From NCBI RefSeq assembly GCF_008727775.1, contig NZ_CP044232.1, forward strand, positions 682,001 through 746,000: a DNA stretch of 64,000 nt, read 5' to 3'. The notes under the pieces are model-generated. The model saw only the letters and a list, made by a program, of their open reading frames with translations. It was not told the origin of the DNA and made no database searches. Shown piece after piece: positions 16,263 to 24,797 of the stretch (the first letter of the stretch is position 1; every line of letters starts with the position of its first letter). Made by a program: the position numbers and the translations under genes. The stretch is from Microbacterium lushaniae. Lineage in GTDB: Bacteria > Actinomycetota > Actinomycetes > Actinomycetales > Microbacteriaceae.

Positions 16263-17146
16263 GCGGCACCCGTTCCGCTCAGACGTCGGCGCAGATGGTC
16301 GCCGACCGTGTTGAAGCTGAGCACCGTGAGGAAGATCATCAGCGAGGGGGCCACGATCAGGTATGGCGCGCGGCTGAGGTTGTCCTTGCCCGAGGCGATC
16401 ATCGAACCCCAGCTGGGGGCGGGTGGGGGAACGCCCACCCCGAGGAAGCTCAGCGAGCCCTCGATGACGATGATCACGGCGATGACCACCACGGCGTAGG
16501 ACACGACGGGCTGGATGCTGTTGGGGAGCAGCTCGCGGAAGACGATGCGTGCGCGACCGGCGCCCAGGGTGCGGGCCGCGGTGATGTAATCACGGCTCAT
16601 CTGCGTGAGCGCTGCGGAGCGGGTCAGGCGCAGGAACGGCGGAACGAAGAGGAACCCCAGGGCGAACACGAGAGTGGGCACGCCGGGGACCACGACGGTC
16701 GCGAGAGCCATCAGCAGCAGCAGCGGCGGGAACGACAGCACCGTGTCGGTGAGGACATTGATGAGCGCTTCGATCTTCCCGCGCGCGTTCGCGGCGATGA
16801 GGCCGAGCAGCACGCCGAGCACCAGGGCGATGACCGTGGCGCCGATCCCGACGGCGAGCGAGATCCGGATCCCGTAGATGAGCCGGGTCGCGACGTCGCG
16901 ACCGATCGCGTCGGTGCCGAGCAGCGGTCCCTCGCCGGAGAACGGGGGGAGGCTCGGGCCGCCCACCGGTTCATCGATCCCGGGCAACGGCAGAAGATCC
17001 GCGACGAGGGCCAGAGTCGCCAGCACGGCGATCCACGTCACCGACACCACGAGGGCGATGCGCCTGCCGGCATGCCGGCGCCGCGGCACCGTGACGGTGT
17101 GCAGGGTCCGGGTGGAGGGCCTGGTGGGCGGGGCGGTCGCGGTCAT
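16259..17146 (-). CDS. Oligopeptide-type ABC transporter permease (DppC-like)
   Basis: A 295-residue inner-membrane permease with an N-terminal helix, a periplasm-side segment (PPFSGEGPLLGTDAIGRDV, typical of DppC) and the binding-protein-dependent transport domain of five helices. The EAA coupling loop reads AARTLGAGRARIVFRELLP. ATG at 17146 overlaps the stop of the DppB-like gene (ATGA); an upstream in-frame extension is rejected because it lies in that gene. It pairs with the DppB-like protein to form the channel. Confidence 0.92.
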   Translation of the reverse strand: MTATAPPTRPSTRTLHTVTVPRRRHAGRRIALVVSVTWIAVLATLALVADLLPLPGIDEPVGGPSLPPFSGEGPLLGTDAIGRDVATRLIYGIRISLAVGIGATVIALVLGVLLGLIAANARGKIEALINVLTDTVLSFPPLLLLMALATVVVPGVPTLVFALGFLFVPPFLRLTRSAALTQMSRDYITAARTLGAGRARIVFRELLPNSIQPVVSYAVVVIAVIIVIEGSLSFLGVGVPPPAPSWGSMIASGKDNLSRAPYLIVAPSLMIFLTVLSFNTVGDHLRRRLSGTGAA

Positions 17147-18126
17147 CGGCGGGTCCTGGGGTCGAGGAAGGTGTACGCGATGTCGACGGCGGCGTTGATG
17201 AGCACGTAGGTCACAGCGACGAGCACCACGATTCCTTGGATCATCGGGACGTCTTTGGCCGGGATCGACTGCAGGGCGAGGCTGCCCAGCCCGGGGAGGG
17301 CGAACAGGCTCTCGATGACGATGGATCCGGCCAGCAGCCGCCCGAAAGCCACGGCCGCGACGGTGATGAGTGAGAAGGAGGACGGCCGCAGCACGTGGCG
17401 CAGCAGGATGTAGGCGCGGGGGAGACCCCGGACGGTGGCCGTGCGCACGAAGTCCTCGCGGAGCGTCGTGATGACGTCCCCGCGCAGCAGGCGGTAGAAC
17501 GCGGGGAACTCTCCCAGCGCGAGCGCGAGCACGGGCACGAAGGCGAACCGGAGGTTCTCGCCCAGCCCCGCAGAAAGCGGCGCCCACCCGGCCACGGGGA
17601 ACCAGCGCGTCGACACCGCGAGGACGTACACGAGGACGACGCCCACCACGAACACCGGGATGGACAGGAATCCCGACGCCAGGCTGGACATGATCCGGTC
17701 GAAGAGGCCGTTCGCCCGCGATGCCGCGTAGACGGCGGCCGGGACGGCGATGAGCAGCGAGAGCAGGAGGGCCAGGACGGTCAGCTCGAGCGTGACGGGG
17801 AGGCGTTGCAGCAAGACCTCGGCGACCGGCTGGTTCGTCTGGATGGACGTTCCCAGGTCACCGGTCAGCGCGGCGCCGAGCCATTGCACGTATCGCGCGA
17901 ACAGCGGTTGGTCGTACCCGTGTGCGGCATCGAAGTCGGCGATCTGCTGCGCCGTCGCGCCGGGGCCGAGGATGACCGATCCCGGGGAGCCGGGCATGAG
18001 GTCCGTCAATGCCGTGGCGGCGAGCGTGACGAGCAGGATGACCGCGGCGAGGTGCGCCGCGCGGGCGAGGGCGGGACGGGAGCGGATGCGCGTGGCGCGC
18101 ATCCGCTCCCCGGTGAAAACGCTCAC
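17143..18126 (-). CDS. Oligopeptide-type ABC transporter permease (DppB-like)
   Basis: A 327-residue permease with six helices. DppB hallmarks are MPGSPGSVILGPGAT and the YVQWLGAALTGDLGTSI region after helix 1; the EAA loop reads VRTATVRGLPRAYILLRHVLRP. The GTG start at 18126 directly follows the binding-protein stop and has GGAG seven bases upstream inside the end of that gene; an ATG seven codons in is the alternative. The transported substrate is probably a peptide or peptide-like compound, but glycosides and metals also use this family. Confidence 0.92.
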   Translation of the reverse strand: MSVFTGERMRATRIRSRPALARAAHLAAVILLVTLAATALTDLMPGSPGSVILGPGATAQQIADFDAAHGYDQPLFARYVQWLGAALTGDLGTSIQTNQPVAEVLLQRLPVTLELTVLALLLSLLIAVPAAVYAASRANGLFDRIMSSLASGFLSIPVFVVGVVLVYVLAVSTRWFPVAGWAPLSAGLGENLRFAFVPVLALALGEFPAFYRLLRGDVITTLREDFVRTATVRGLPRAYILLRHVLRPSSFSLITVAAVAFGRLLAGSIVIESLFALPGLGSLALQSIPAKDVPMIQGIVVLVAVTYVLINAAVDIAYTFLDPRTRR

Positions 18127-18127
18127 G

Positions 18128-19704
18128 CTACTCCGCGTTCAGCCAGAGGCGGTCATAGAGGAGCGACCCGTCGCCGTGCAGCGTGAGGCCGTGCAGCGAC
18201 TTCGCGTGGACGGTGAAGGATTCCTGATTGCGGATGGGGAGGATCGGCACCTGCGCGACGACGATCTCCTCGACGGTCGCGTACGCAGCCGTGCGCTCCT
18301 TCTCATCGACGCTGGCGCGCCCCGAGTCCAGCGCAGCGTCCAGCTCGGGGTCGGAGAACCCCATGTAGTTGGTCTGACCGCCGGTCTGCAGCAGCTTCGC
18401 GAGGTTCGGCTCCGGATCCGTGACCGGCACGATCTGCGCCGACATCTGGTAGTCCTGCTTGCGGAAGACCCGCTCGTCCAGCGTGGCGTTGTCGAGCGTC
18501 TCGATCTGCACGGTCACGTCGTCGTACTGCGCGAGGCGGCTCTGCAGGTACTCGGCGGTGCGGGTGAAGAATCCGCTCTGAGGCATCGTGACCGTGAACG
18601 AGACCGGGTTGCCGTCGGCGGCGAGCTCGCTGAAGAGGGCCTGAGCGGCCTTCGCGTCGTGCTCCACGAAGATGCCGTCCCCCGGGTGGAAGGGCGACTC
18701 GGGGCCGTACAGGCTGTCCGGAGCCGACGAGCCGGGGTCCACGACCGAGGTGAGCTCATCGATGTCGAGCGCGAGCTGGACCGCCTGGCGGGCGCGGAGG
18801 TCGTTGAACGGCGCGGTCTGCGTGTTGAACATCAGGACGGGTCCGCCGCCGGCCGGGGCGGTGGCGACCGCGAGACCGGCGTCGGTCGCGGTCTGCTTGA
18901 AGGCGAGCTCCGACCCGGGCACGGCCGCGTGCGCGGCCCCGGTCTGCACGGTGTTGATGCGCTGCGTGGGGTCGCGCAGCGGCGTGAAGGTGATCGAATC
19001 GAGGTAGGGCAGCCCCTCCTGGAAGTAGTCCGGGTTGCGCACGAGGGTCATGTGGTCGTCGCGGACCCATTCCTCGAGTACGAACGGTCCGGCGCCCACC
19101 GGGTTGTTGGCGTAGTCCGGGTCCTCGGCCATGGCAGTCGGCGAGCCGATGTGCGTGAAGCTCGTGGCGACGATCTTGTCGAACTGGAGGTTCGGTTCGG
19201 CCAGCTCTATGGTGAGGGTCGTCTCGTCGACCACACCGAACGTCGCGCCCTCGAGCAGTCCTGCCAGGGGTGAAGCGGTGGCCGGGTCCTGCATCCGCTC
19301 GTAGTTCGCGACCACGGCGGCAGCATCCAGAGGCGTGCCGTCGGTGAAGACGATGCCGGGGTGCAGGCTCATGGTCCAGACGGTGCCGTCCTCGTCGGGC
19401 TCGAGCGAGTCGCCGAGCTGCCCGTGGACCTCGCCGGTGGACGCATCCGACCAGAAGAGCACGTCGTAGATCGCTGCCATCCGGTTCGCATCGCCCGACG
19501 GCGTGAGATTGAACAGGAAGGCCGGGTCGAGACCGCGCACGGCCTCGACGCCGAGGATGATGGTGGCATCGCCCCCGCCACGGGCTCACCGGAGGCGGAA
19601 GCGGATGTCGCGGGGGCAGGGTCGGCGCTCGGGCTGCAGGCGGCGAGGCCGAAGACCATCCCCGCCGCGATCACCGCCGCGGCGGTGCGGAGTGTGTGGT
19701 GCAC
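18128..19704 (-). pseudogene. Oligopeptide-type ABC transporter substrate-binding protein, frameshifted
   Basis: The mature SBP_bac_5 domain (LDPAFLFNLTPSGD, then WTMSLHPGIVFTDGTPLDA and FQTDRAF-like blocks) is intact from about 19553 down to the stop. The lipoprotein signal lies in another frame: a GTG at 19704 encodes MHHTLRTAAAVIAAG and then FGLAACS with the lipid-carrying Cys at residue 23. The two frames join if one base is added to a run of five C at 19572-19576 (five G on the coding strand), giving 525 residues and the expected GDATIILGVEAVRGLDP entry. So the gene is one base short. Either a sequencing error or a true null or slippage-prone allele; the rest shows no decay. Confidence 0.85.
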
Positions 19705-19769
19705 GGGTATCCCATCGTCGTTGATTCGGAACGCCGGCTGCCGCACGGCAGGGACGGCATTGTCACGCA

Positions 19770-19799
19770 ATAGTATTCAGTTAAAGTGGCGACAGTCAA
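19770..19799 (-). promoter_or_regulatory. Strong promoter for the transporter operon
   Basis: On the reverse strand TTGACT (19799-19794), an 18-base spacer and TACTAT (19775-19770) make a near-consensus housekeeping promoter. The start would be about 60 bases before the GTG at 19704. The site also lies just upstream of the divergent P450 gene. Confidence 0.65.
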
Positions 19800-19815
19800 T
19801 CTGGGTGATGCCTAT

Positions 19816-19821
19816 TAGGAT
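19816..19821 (+). promoter_or_regulatory. -10 box for the P450 gene
   Basis: TAGGAT within CCTATTAGGATCACTC, about 50 bases before the ATG at 19873. No clear -35 is seen; the region overlaps the divergent transporter promoter, so joint control is plausible. Confidence 0.4.
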
Positions 19822-19872
19822 CACTCACAGAGCGGCCAGGCGCAGACTCGCGGGAGAGTGGAGCAGAACCAG

Positions 19873-21075
19873 ATGACGCACAGTGACTCACGGTGTCCAT
19901 TCGCCGAGGACTTCGACGCGACGGCGGCCGAAACGTTCGACGGCGCGCACGAGAACTACCGCCGGTTGCGGGATGAGGCGCCCGTGGCGTTCTCGAGCGG
20001 GTACGGCGGGTTCTACGCCCTGACGCGGTTCGAGGACGTCGAGAAGGCCGCGCGCGATTCGACGCGCTTCATCTCGTCCGTCCGCGCCGTCGTGCCGAGC
20101 GATCCGCGGGGCATCCGCCGGCCGCCGTTGAACTTCGACGCGCCGGCGCACTCGCCATTCCGCCGTGCGCTGGACCGGACGCTGCATCACTCCAGGCTCG
20201 AGCGGCTGGCTCCCCGTCTGCGGGCGCACGCCGAGCGGGAGATCCAGCCCTTCCTCGACGCCGGCACGAGCGACATCTGCCGGAGCTTCGGAACGATCTA
20301 CCCGGCGTTCACGGCCGCGGAGTGGTTGAATCTCGACCGCGACGAGGTCTACCGGCTCGCGTCGGTGTCGAGCGATTGGGTCGACGCCTGGCGCCGGCAG
20401 GATGGCGAGACCGTGACGGCGCGCAGCAACGAGATGTACGACATGGCGCGCGCCCTGGTCGCCGACCGTCGCGCCAACCCCCGGCCCGTCGAGACCGATC
20501 CGGCGAGTTCGCTGCTCGCCGAGGAGTACGAGGGCGCGCCTCTCACGGAGGAGCTCGTCGTCGGCGCGCTCCGTCAGTCCCTGGTGGTCGGCCTGGTCGC
20601 CCCGCCCATCCTGCTCGGCGGCATCTGCATCCACCTGAGCCGGGATCAGGAGCTGCAGAGCCGGCTCCGTGCGGACCCTTCGCTCATCCCCGCAGCGCTC
20701 GAAGAGTTCATCCGCCTCTACACGCCGTATCGCGGCTTCGCGAGGACGGTGTCCGAGCCGGTGGAGGTCCACGGCCGCCTCATCGAGCCGGGCGTGCCGG
20801 TCACGCTCGTCTATGCGTCCGCCAATCGCGACGAGCGCGTCTTCCCGGAGCCGGACGAGTTCGTCCTGGACCGGCCGAACATCTCCCGGCACATGGGGTT
20901 CGGCCGCGGACGGCACCGCTGCGTGGGGATGGCTCTCGCGCGCCTGAGCCTGCGCATCGCGCTGGAGGTCCTGCTCGAGCGCACGCAGTCGTTCGAGGTC
21001 GCGGGGGAGATCGAGACGACGCGCATGCCCGAACTCGGTGCGCAGAGCGTGCCCCTGCGCGTCGTGCCGGCGTGA
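19873..21075 (+). CDS. Cytochrome P450 with atypical I-helix
   Basis: A 400-residue soluble class I-type P450. The heme loop reads FGRGRHRCVG with the Cys ligand at residue 350, and the ExxR pair lies in EEFIRLYTPYRGFAR (Glu278, Arg281). The PERF-like segment is PDEFVLDRPN. The I-helix, where monooxygenases normally have an acid-alcohol pair (for example AGxDT), reads LVVGLVAPPILLGG and has neither. No ferredoxin or reductase gene is adjacent. ATG at 19873 is supported by GGAG nine bases upstream. It is divergent from the peptide transporter operon and converges on a PaaX-type regulator, suggesting oxidation of the imported compound. The substrate is unknown. Confidence 0.88.
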   Translation: MTHSDSRCPFAEDFDATAAETFDGAHENYRRLRDEAPVAFSSGYGGFYALTRFEDVEKAARDSTRFISSVRAVVPSDPRGIRRPPLNFDAPAHSPFRRALDRTLHHSRLERLAPRLRAHAEREIQPFLDAGTSDICRSFGTIYPAFTAAEWLNLDRDEVYRLASVSSDWVDAWRRQDGETVTARSNEMYDMARALVADRRANPRPVETDPASSLLAEEYEGAPLTEELVVGALRQSLVVGLVAPPILLGGICIHLSRDQELQSRLRADPSLIPAALEEFIRLYTPYRGFARTVSEPVEVHGRLIEPGVPVTLVYASANRDERVFPEPDEFVLDRPNISRHMGFGRGRHRCVGMALARLSLRIALEVLLERTQSFEVAGEIETTRMPELGAQSVPLRVVPA

Positions 21076-21121
21076 GCCGCGGCTGAGGAACCCGCGTCGC
21101 CTCGACCCGGGTCGGCGCAGC

Positions 21122-21985
21122 TCACGCGTCGCGGGAGGTGTGGTGGGACGACAACTCGGCGAGATCACGATCGACCGCCCCGAGCACCTGACGGAATCGA
21201 GCCTCCGCCGCGACGCCGAGTTCGTCGTAGATGCGGAACGCGACTTCTCGCGCGCGGGCGCGCGGCCAGCCATCGGGCAGCAGCTCGACGGGCAGGTCGG
21301 GGTCGAACTGCCGGAACTGCAGCCACTCGGTCATGATCTCGGTACGCATCACGAGGGCGTCGCGCGCAGTGACGTCGCCGGCGAGCACCTGCTGGACCTT
21401 GGGTTCGTGACGGGCGATGAAGTCGAGGTATCGACGCTCCAGCGTCGCGAGGTCGAAGACGTCGGCGACGGAGAACGGCCGCCCGGGGCGGGCCACCATG
21501 CTCGCGCGCAGGACGCTGCCGTCGGCGACCTGCAACGCGTCGAGGAGCTCCACGGCCTGTCGTGTCCGATCGTGCGGCGTGATCCAGTTGGCATCGTTGA
21601 GCAGGCCGAAACCCAAGTCACGCAGTCGCGTCCGCAGCACGCGCCGGACGTCGCGCGCGGGCTCCGGTATCGAAAAGGTGACCACGGTCCACAGCCCGTC
21701 CCAACCCGTGATGTCGAGGCCGAATCGCAAGACGCGCCGCATGGTCGCCTGCGCGGATTCGCTCATGCGCTCCGGGGCGCCGTATGACGTGGTCCGGCCG
21801 GACTTGCCCTGGGTGAGGAGGCCGCGCTTGTGAAGTCGCCGCATGGCCTGGCGCGCGCCGCTCTCCGTGATGCCGAACTCGGCGAGCAGCGCCACGATCG
21901 CCGCCGACGGGATCTGTTCGCTCCGCCGGAACCAGTAATCGCCCAGGAGCGTCACGATGAGGTACTGCGGCTCGCGGCTCGTCAT
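21122..21985 (-). CDS. PaaX family transcriptional regulator
   Basis: A 287-residue regulator. It begins MTSREPQYLIVTLLGDYW, the usual PaaX entry, followed by a winged helix (ITESGARQAMRRLHKRGLL, then GKSGRTTSYG) and a C-terminal effector domain with WDGLWTVVTFSIPE near residue 95. PaaX proteins repress catabolic operons and release DNA on binding an acyl-CoA such as phenylacetyl-CoA. Here there are no paa genes; the likely targets are the P450 and the divergent transporter operon, which is inference from position. The ATG at 21985 matches the family start; a GTG about 13 codons upstream is possible. Confidence 0.87.
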   Translation of the reverse strand: MTSREPQYLIVTLLGDYWFRRSEQIPSAAIVALLAEFGITESGARQAMRRLHKRGLLTQGKSGRTTSYGAPERMSESAQATMRRVLRFGLDITGWDGLWTVVTFSIPEPARDVRRVLRTRLRDLGFGLLNDANWITPHDRTRQAVELLDALQVADGSVLRASMVARPGRPFSVADVFDLATLERRYLDFIARHEPKVQQVLAGDVTARDALVMRTEIMTEWLQFRQFDPDLPVELLPDGWPRARAREVAFRIYDELGVAAEARFRQVLGAVDRDLAELSSHHTSRDA

Positions 21986-22077
21986 CGACCGAGGCAGCCG
22001 TGGTCCAGGAGGCAGGGAGTCCACCCCGACACCGTATCCGGCTCCTCGCCCCAACGAGCCGTTCAACCGCTGAGCGG

Positions 22078-22083
22078 TAGGCT
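22078..22083 (+). promoter_or_regulatory. -10 box for the acpS-alr operon
   Basis: TAGGCT about 58 bases before the acpS ATG. This is the same box type seen next to the leaderless starts elsewhere in the window, but here the transcript has a leader with a good ribosome binding site (GGGAGGAG). Confidence 0.45.
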
Positions 22084-22141
22084 GGGGGAGGCTCCGTGCG
22101 GAGGTCGCAGACCGCGGGCGGGCCGTTCGGGAGGAGCGCGA

Positions 22142-22504
22142 ATGATCGTGGGGATCGGGGTCGACCTGGTCGACGTCCCCCGCTTCGAGCGGTCGATCGC
22201 GCGCACCCCGCGCCTGCTCGCCCGGTTGTTCGCGCCGGCGGAGCGGATGCTGAAGCCGCACTCGCTCGCGGCGCGCTACGCCGCGAAAGAGGCACTCATC
22301 AAGGCGCTCGGCGGATCGGACGGCGTGCACTGGACCGAGATCGAGGTGGTCTCGGAAGCCTCCGGCCGCCCGCGCTTCGACCTGTCCGGCTCGACGGCGG
22401 AGGCGGTGGCCGCCCGCGGCATCACCCGCACCCACCTCTCCCTCAGCCACGACGCGGGCCTGGCCATCGCCTACGTGATCGTGGAGTCGGGGGAGACGGT
22501 ATGA
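22142..22504 (+). CDS. acpS: Holo-[acyl-carrier-protein] synthase
   Basis: A 120-residue AcpS, the usual length. It transfers 4'-phosphopantetheine from CoA to acyl carrier protein. The N-terminus IVGIGVDLVDVPRFE carries the conserved magnesium-binding Asp, and ARYAAKEALIKALG holds the second signature with the catalytic Glu. The C-terminal LSLSHDAGLAIAYVI is typical. ATG at 22142 lies seven bases after GGGAGGAG. It overlaps alr by four bases; in many actinobacteria acpS follows glmS directly, whereas here about 10 kb separates them. Confidence 0.95.
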   Translation: MIVGIGVDLVDVPRFERSIARTPRLLARLFAPAERMLKPHSLAARYAAKEALIKALGGSDGVHWTEIEVVSEASGRPRFDLSGSTAEAVAARGITRTHLSLSHDAGLAIAYVIVESGETV

Positions 22505-23625
22505 GCCGGCTCCCCGACGGCGTCATGCGCGAAGCGCGCATCGACGTGGACGCGATCGCCGACAACGTGCGGCACCTGCGCCGCCTCGCCGACGCCGAGA
22601 TCATCGCCGTCGTGAAGGCGGATGCGTACGGCCATGGCGCGTTCCGCTGCGCCGTCGCGGCGCTGCAGGGCGGAGCATCCCGCCTGGGCGTCGCCGAGAT
22701 CGCCGAGGCGCTGCGGCTGCGCCGCGAGGGCATCACGGCGCCCATCCTCGCGTGGCTGCACGCGCCGGGCACGTCGTTCGCCGAGGCCGTCGAGCACGAC
22801 ATCGAGGTGGGCGTGTCGGGCATCGATCAGCTGCTGCAGGCCGCGGCCGCCGCATCCGGTGACCGCCCCGCCGCCGTGCACCTGAAGATCGACACGGGCC
22901 TCTCGCGCAACGGCGTGCCTCCTGCGGAGTACCGCGTCGTCTTCGCCGAGGCCGCGCGCCTGGAGCGCATCGGCAGGCTGCGCGTGGTCGGGTTGTTCTC
23001 GCACCTGTCCAACGCCTCCGCCGCCGACGACCTCGCCGCCCTGCGCGTGTTCGAAGAAGCCGTCGTGGAGGCCGCCTCCCTCGGGTTGAACCCGCCGCTG
23101 CGCCACATCGCCGCGACCCACGCGGCCATCGCGCTGCCCGAGACCCGCCTGGGGTGCGTGCGCATCGGCATCGGCCTGTACGGCCTGTCGCCCTTCCCCG
23201 ACCGCACGTCGGCCGACCTCGGACTCCGCCCGGCGATGACCCTGCGCGCCGCGGTGGCGGCGGTGCGCCGCGTGCCCGCGGGGCAGGGCGTGTCGTACGG
23301 GTACGCGTTCCGGGCCCCGCGCGACACGACGCTCGCCCTCGTGCCCCTCGGGTACGCCGACGGAGTGCCGCGGCAGGCCTCGGGCACGGGACCGGTGACG
23401 ATCGGCGGGCGGCGCTTCCGCGTGGCCGGGCGCATCGCGATGGACCAGTTCGTCGTCGACGTGGGCGACACCCCGGTCGCCGTCGGCGACGAGGTCGTGC
23501 TCTTCGGCGATCCGACGCTCGGGGTGCCGTCGGCGACCGAGTGGGCGGATGCGGCGGGCACGATCAACTACGACATCGTCACGGGCATCGGCCCGCGCGT
23601 GGCGCGCAGGCAGGTGGCCGGATGA
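22501..23625 (+). CDS. alr: Alanine racemase
   Basis: A 374-residue PLP enzyme that makes D-alanine for peptidoglycan. The PLP lysine lies in AVVKADAYGHG (Lys39), the C-terminal domain has the second catalytic residue in GVSYGYAF, and PLGYADGVPR and GRIAMDQFVVD are family blocks. The N-terminal TIM-barrel contains LKIDTGLSRNG. Length and motifs are complete. ATG overlaps the acpS stop (ATGA) and its own stop overlaps tsaE, so translation is coupled through the cluster. Confidence 0.96.
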   Translation: MSRLPDGVMREARIDVDAIADNVRHLRRLADAEIIAVVKADAYGHGAFRCAVAALQGGASRLGVAEIAEALRLRREGITAPILAWLHAPGTSFAEAVEHDIEVGVSGIDQLLQAAAAASGDRPAAVHLKIDTGLSRNGVPPAEYRVVFAEAARLERIGRLRVVGLFSHLSNASAADDLAALRVFEEAVVEAASLGLNPPLRHIAATHAAIALPETRLGCVRIGIGLYGLSPFPDRTSADLGLRPAMTLRAAVAAVRRVPAGQGVSYGYAFRAPRDTTLALVPLGYADGVPRQASGTGPVTIGGRRFRVAGRIAMDQFVVDVGDTPVAVGDEVVLFGDPTLGVPSATEWADAAGTINYDIVTGIGPRVARRQVAG

Positions 23626-24125
23626 GCATCCCCGACGACCTCCTCGGCACGCGCGAGATCGACACCCCCGACGCCATGCACGACCTCGGGGTGGCGCTGG
23701 GCCGCGTGCTCGACCCCGGCGACGTCGTCGTCCTGACCGGCGGACTCGGCGCCGGCAAGACGACGCTCACCCGCGGCATCGGCGAGGGCCTCGGCATCCG
23801 CGGTCCCGTGCAGAGCCCGACGTTCGTCATCGCGCGCACGCATCCCTCGCTCGTCGGGGGCGCACCGCTCGTGCACGTGGACGCCTACCGCCTCGGCTCG
23901 GCCGTCGAGCTCGACGACCTCGACATCGACGTGCCGTCCTCCGTCGTGATCGTGGAATGGGGCAGGGGCATGGCAGAGCACCTCGCCGAGCAGTGGTGGG
24001 AGATCGAGATCACGCCGCAGACCGGTGGCCGCGGCCTGGACTCCGCGTGCGGCACGATCGCCGGCCACACCGCCGAGCTCGACGCCGACGCCCCCCGCAC
24101 CGTCTCGATCACGCGCCACCCGTAG
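23622..24125 (+). CDS. tsaE: tRNA threonylcarbamoyladenosine biosynthesis ATPase TsaE
   Basis: A 167-residue P-loop protein, the ATPase partner of TsaB and TsaD in t6A37 modification of ANN-decoding tRNAs. Walker A is GGLGAGKTTLTRG at about residues 40-52, followed by VQSPTFVIART, VHVDAYRLGS and VVIVEWGRG, all expected TsaE blocks. It overlaps alr by four bases. A short gap with a promoter box separates it from tsaB. Confidence 0.95.
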   Translation: MSIPDDLLGTREIDTPDAMHDLGVALGRVLDPGDVVVLTGGLGAGKTTLTRGIGEGLGIRGPVQSPTFVIARTHPSLVGGAPLVHVDAYRLGSAVELDDLDIDVPSSVVIVEWGRGMAEHLAEQWWEIEITPQTGGRGLDSACGTIAGHTAELDADAPRTVSITRHP

Positions 24126-24152
24126 CCGGGGCGAGGGGTGCCGGGGGCGGAT

Positions 24153-24158
24153 TACGCT
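24153..24158 (+). promoter_or_regulatory. -10 box of a leaderless tsaB transcript
   Basis: TACGCT is exactly six bases before the GTG at 24165, the spacing expected if transcription starts at the start codon. Confidence 0.55.
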
Positions 24159-24164
24159 GGGAGG

Positions 24165-24797
24165 GTGTTCCTCGGCATCGACACCTCCCTCGCCACGGCC
24201 GTCGCCGTGGTCGAGGCCGACGGGTACGTCGTGGCCGAGGCATCCAGCGCCGACCCGCTCGGGCACGCCGAGGTGATCGGCGACCTGCTCGCGCAGGTGG
24301 ATGCGGCGGGCATCACGCACGTGGCATCCGGAATGGGCCCCGGGCCCTTCACGGGGCTGCGCGTGGGGATCGCCGCGGCCCGCGCCTTCGCCCTCGGGCG
24401 CGATCTGCCGGTCGTACCCGTGGTCAGCCACGACGCCGTCGCGCTGGGGCGCCTGCTGGATGCGGCCGTCACCGGCGCCCCCGACCCTGGCCGCTTCGCC
24501 GTCGTCACCGACGCGCGCCGGCGCGAATTCGCCTTCACCGTCTACGAGGGCCTGGACGACGACGGCCTGCCCGTGCGCGTGACGGAGCCGGCCCTGACGC
24601 CGCGCGACGACCTCGATGCGCGGGTCGCCGACCTCGGCGCGGCACGCCATGACGCCGCATCCGTGCCCGCCGCCATGATCGCCCTCGCCGCCGCGCGGGC
24701 CGTGGCCGCCGGCCGCAGCATCGGTCCGCCCGAGCCGCTGTACCTCCGCTCGCCCGACGTGACGCTCGGGCACACGCCGAAGAAGGTGCGCACGTGA
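24165..24797 (+). CDS. tsaB: tRNA threonylcarbamoyladenosine biosynthesis protein TsaB
   Basis: A 210-residue ASKHA-fold protein that scaffolds the TsaD-TsaE complex. It begins [14 protein letters not shown] as usual, with [21 protein letters not shown] near residue 55 and [16 protein letters not shown] near 110. The GTG at 24165 is chosen because the IDTS strand must be close to the N-terminus and a TANNNT box lies six bases upstream. It overlaps rimI by four bases (GTGA). Confidence 0.94.
   Translation: MFLGIDTSLATAVAVVEADGYVVAEASSADPLGHAEVIGDLLAQVDAAGITHVASGMGPGPFTGLRVGIAAARAFALGRDLPVVPVVSHDAVALGRLLDAAVTGAPDPGRFAVVTDARRREFAFTVYEGLDDDGLPVRVTEPALTPRDDLDARVADLGAARHDAASVPAAMIALAAARAVAAGRSIGPPEPLYLRSPDVTLGHTPKKVRT

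Noticed and set aside
21122..21985. Phenylacetate degradation locus based on the PaaX-type regulator
   Set aside because: No paa catabolic genes are in the window.
21122..22450. A longer PaaX-type protein starting at 22450
   Set aside because: The added 155 residues are antisense to acpS and have no resemblance to a regulator; the family N-terminus is at 21985.
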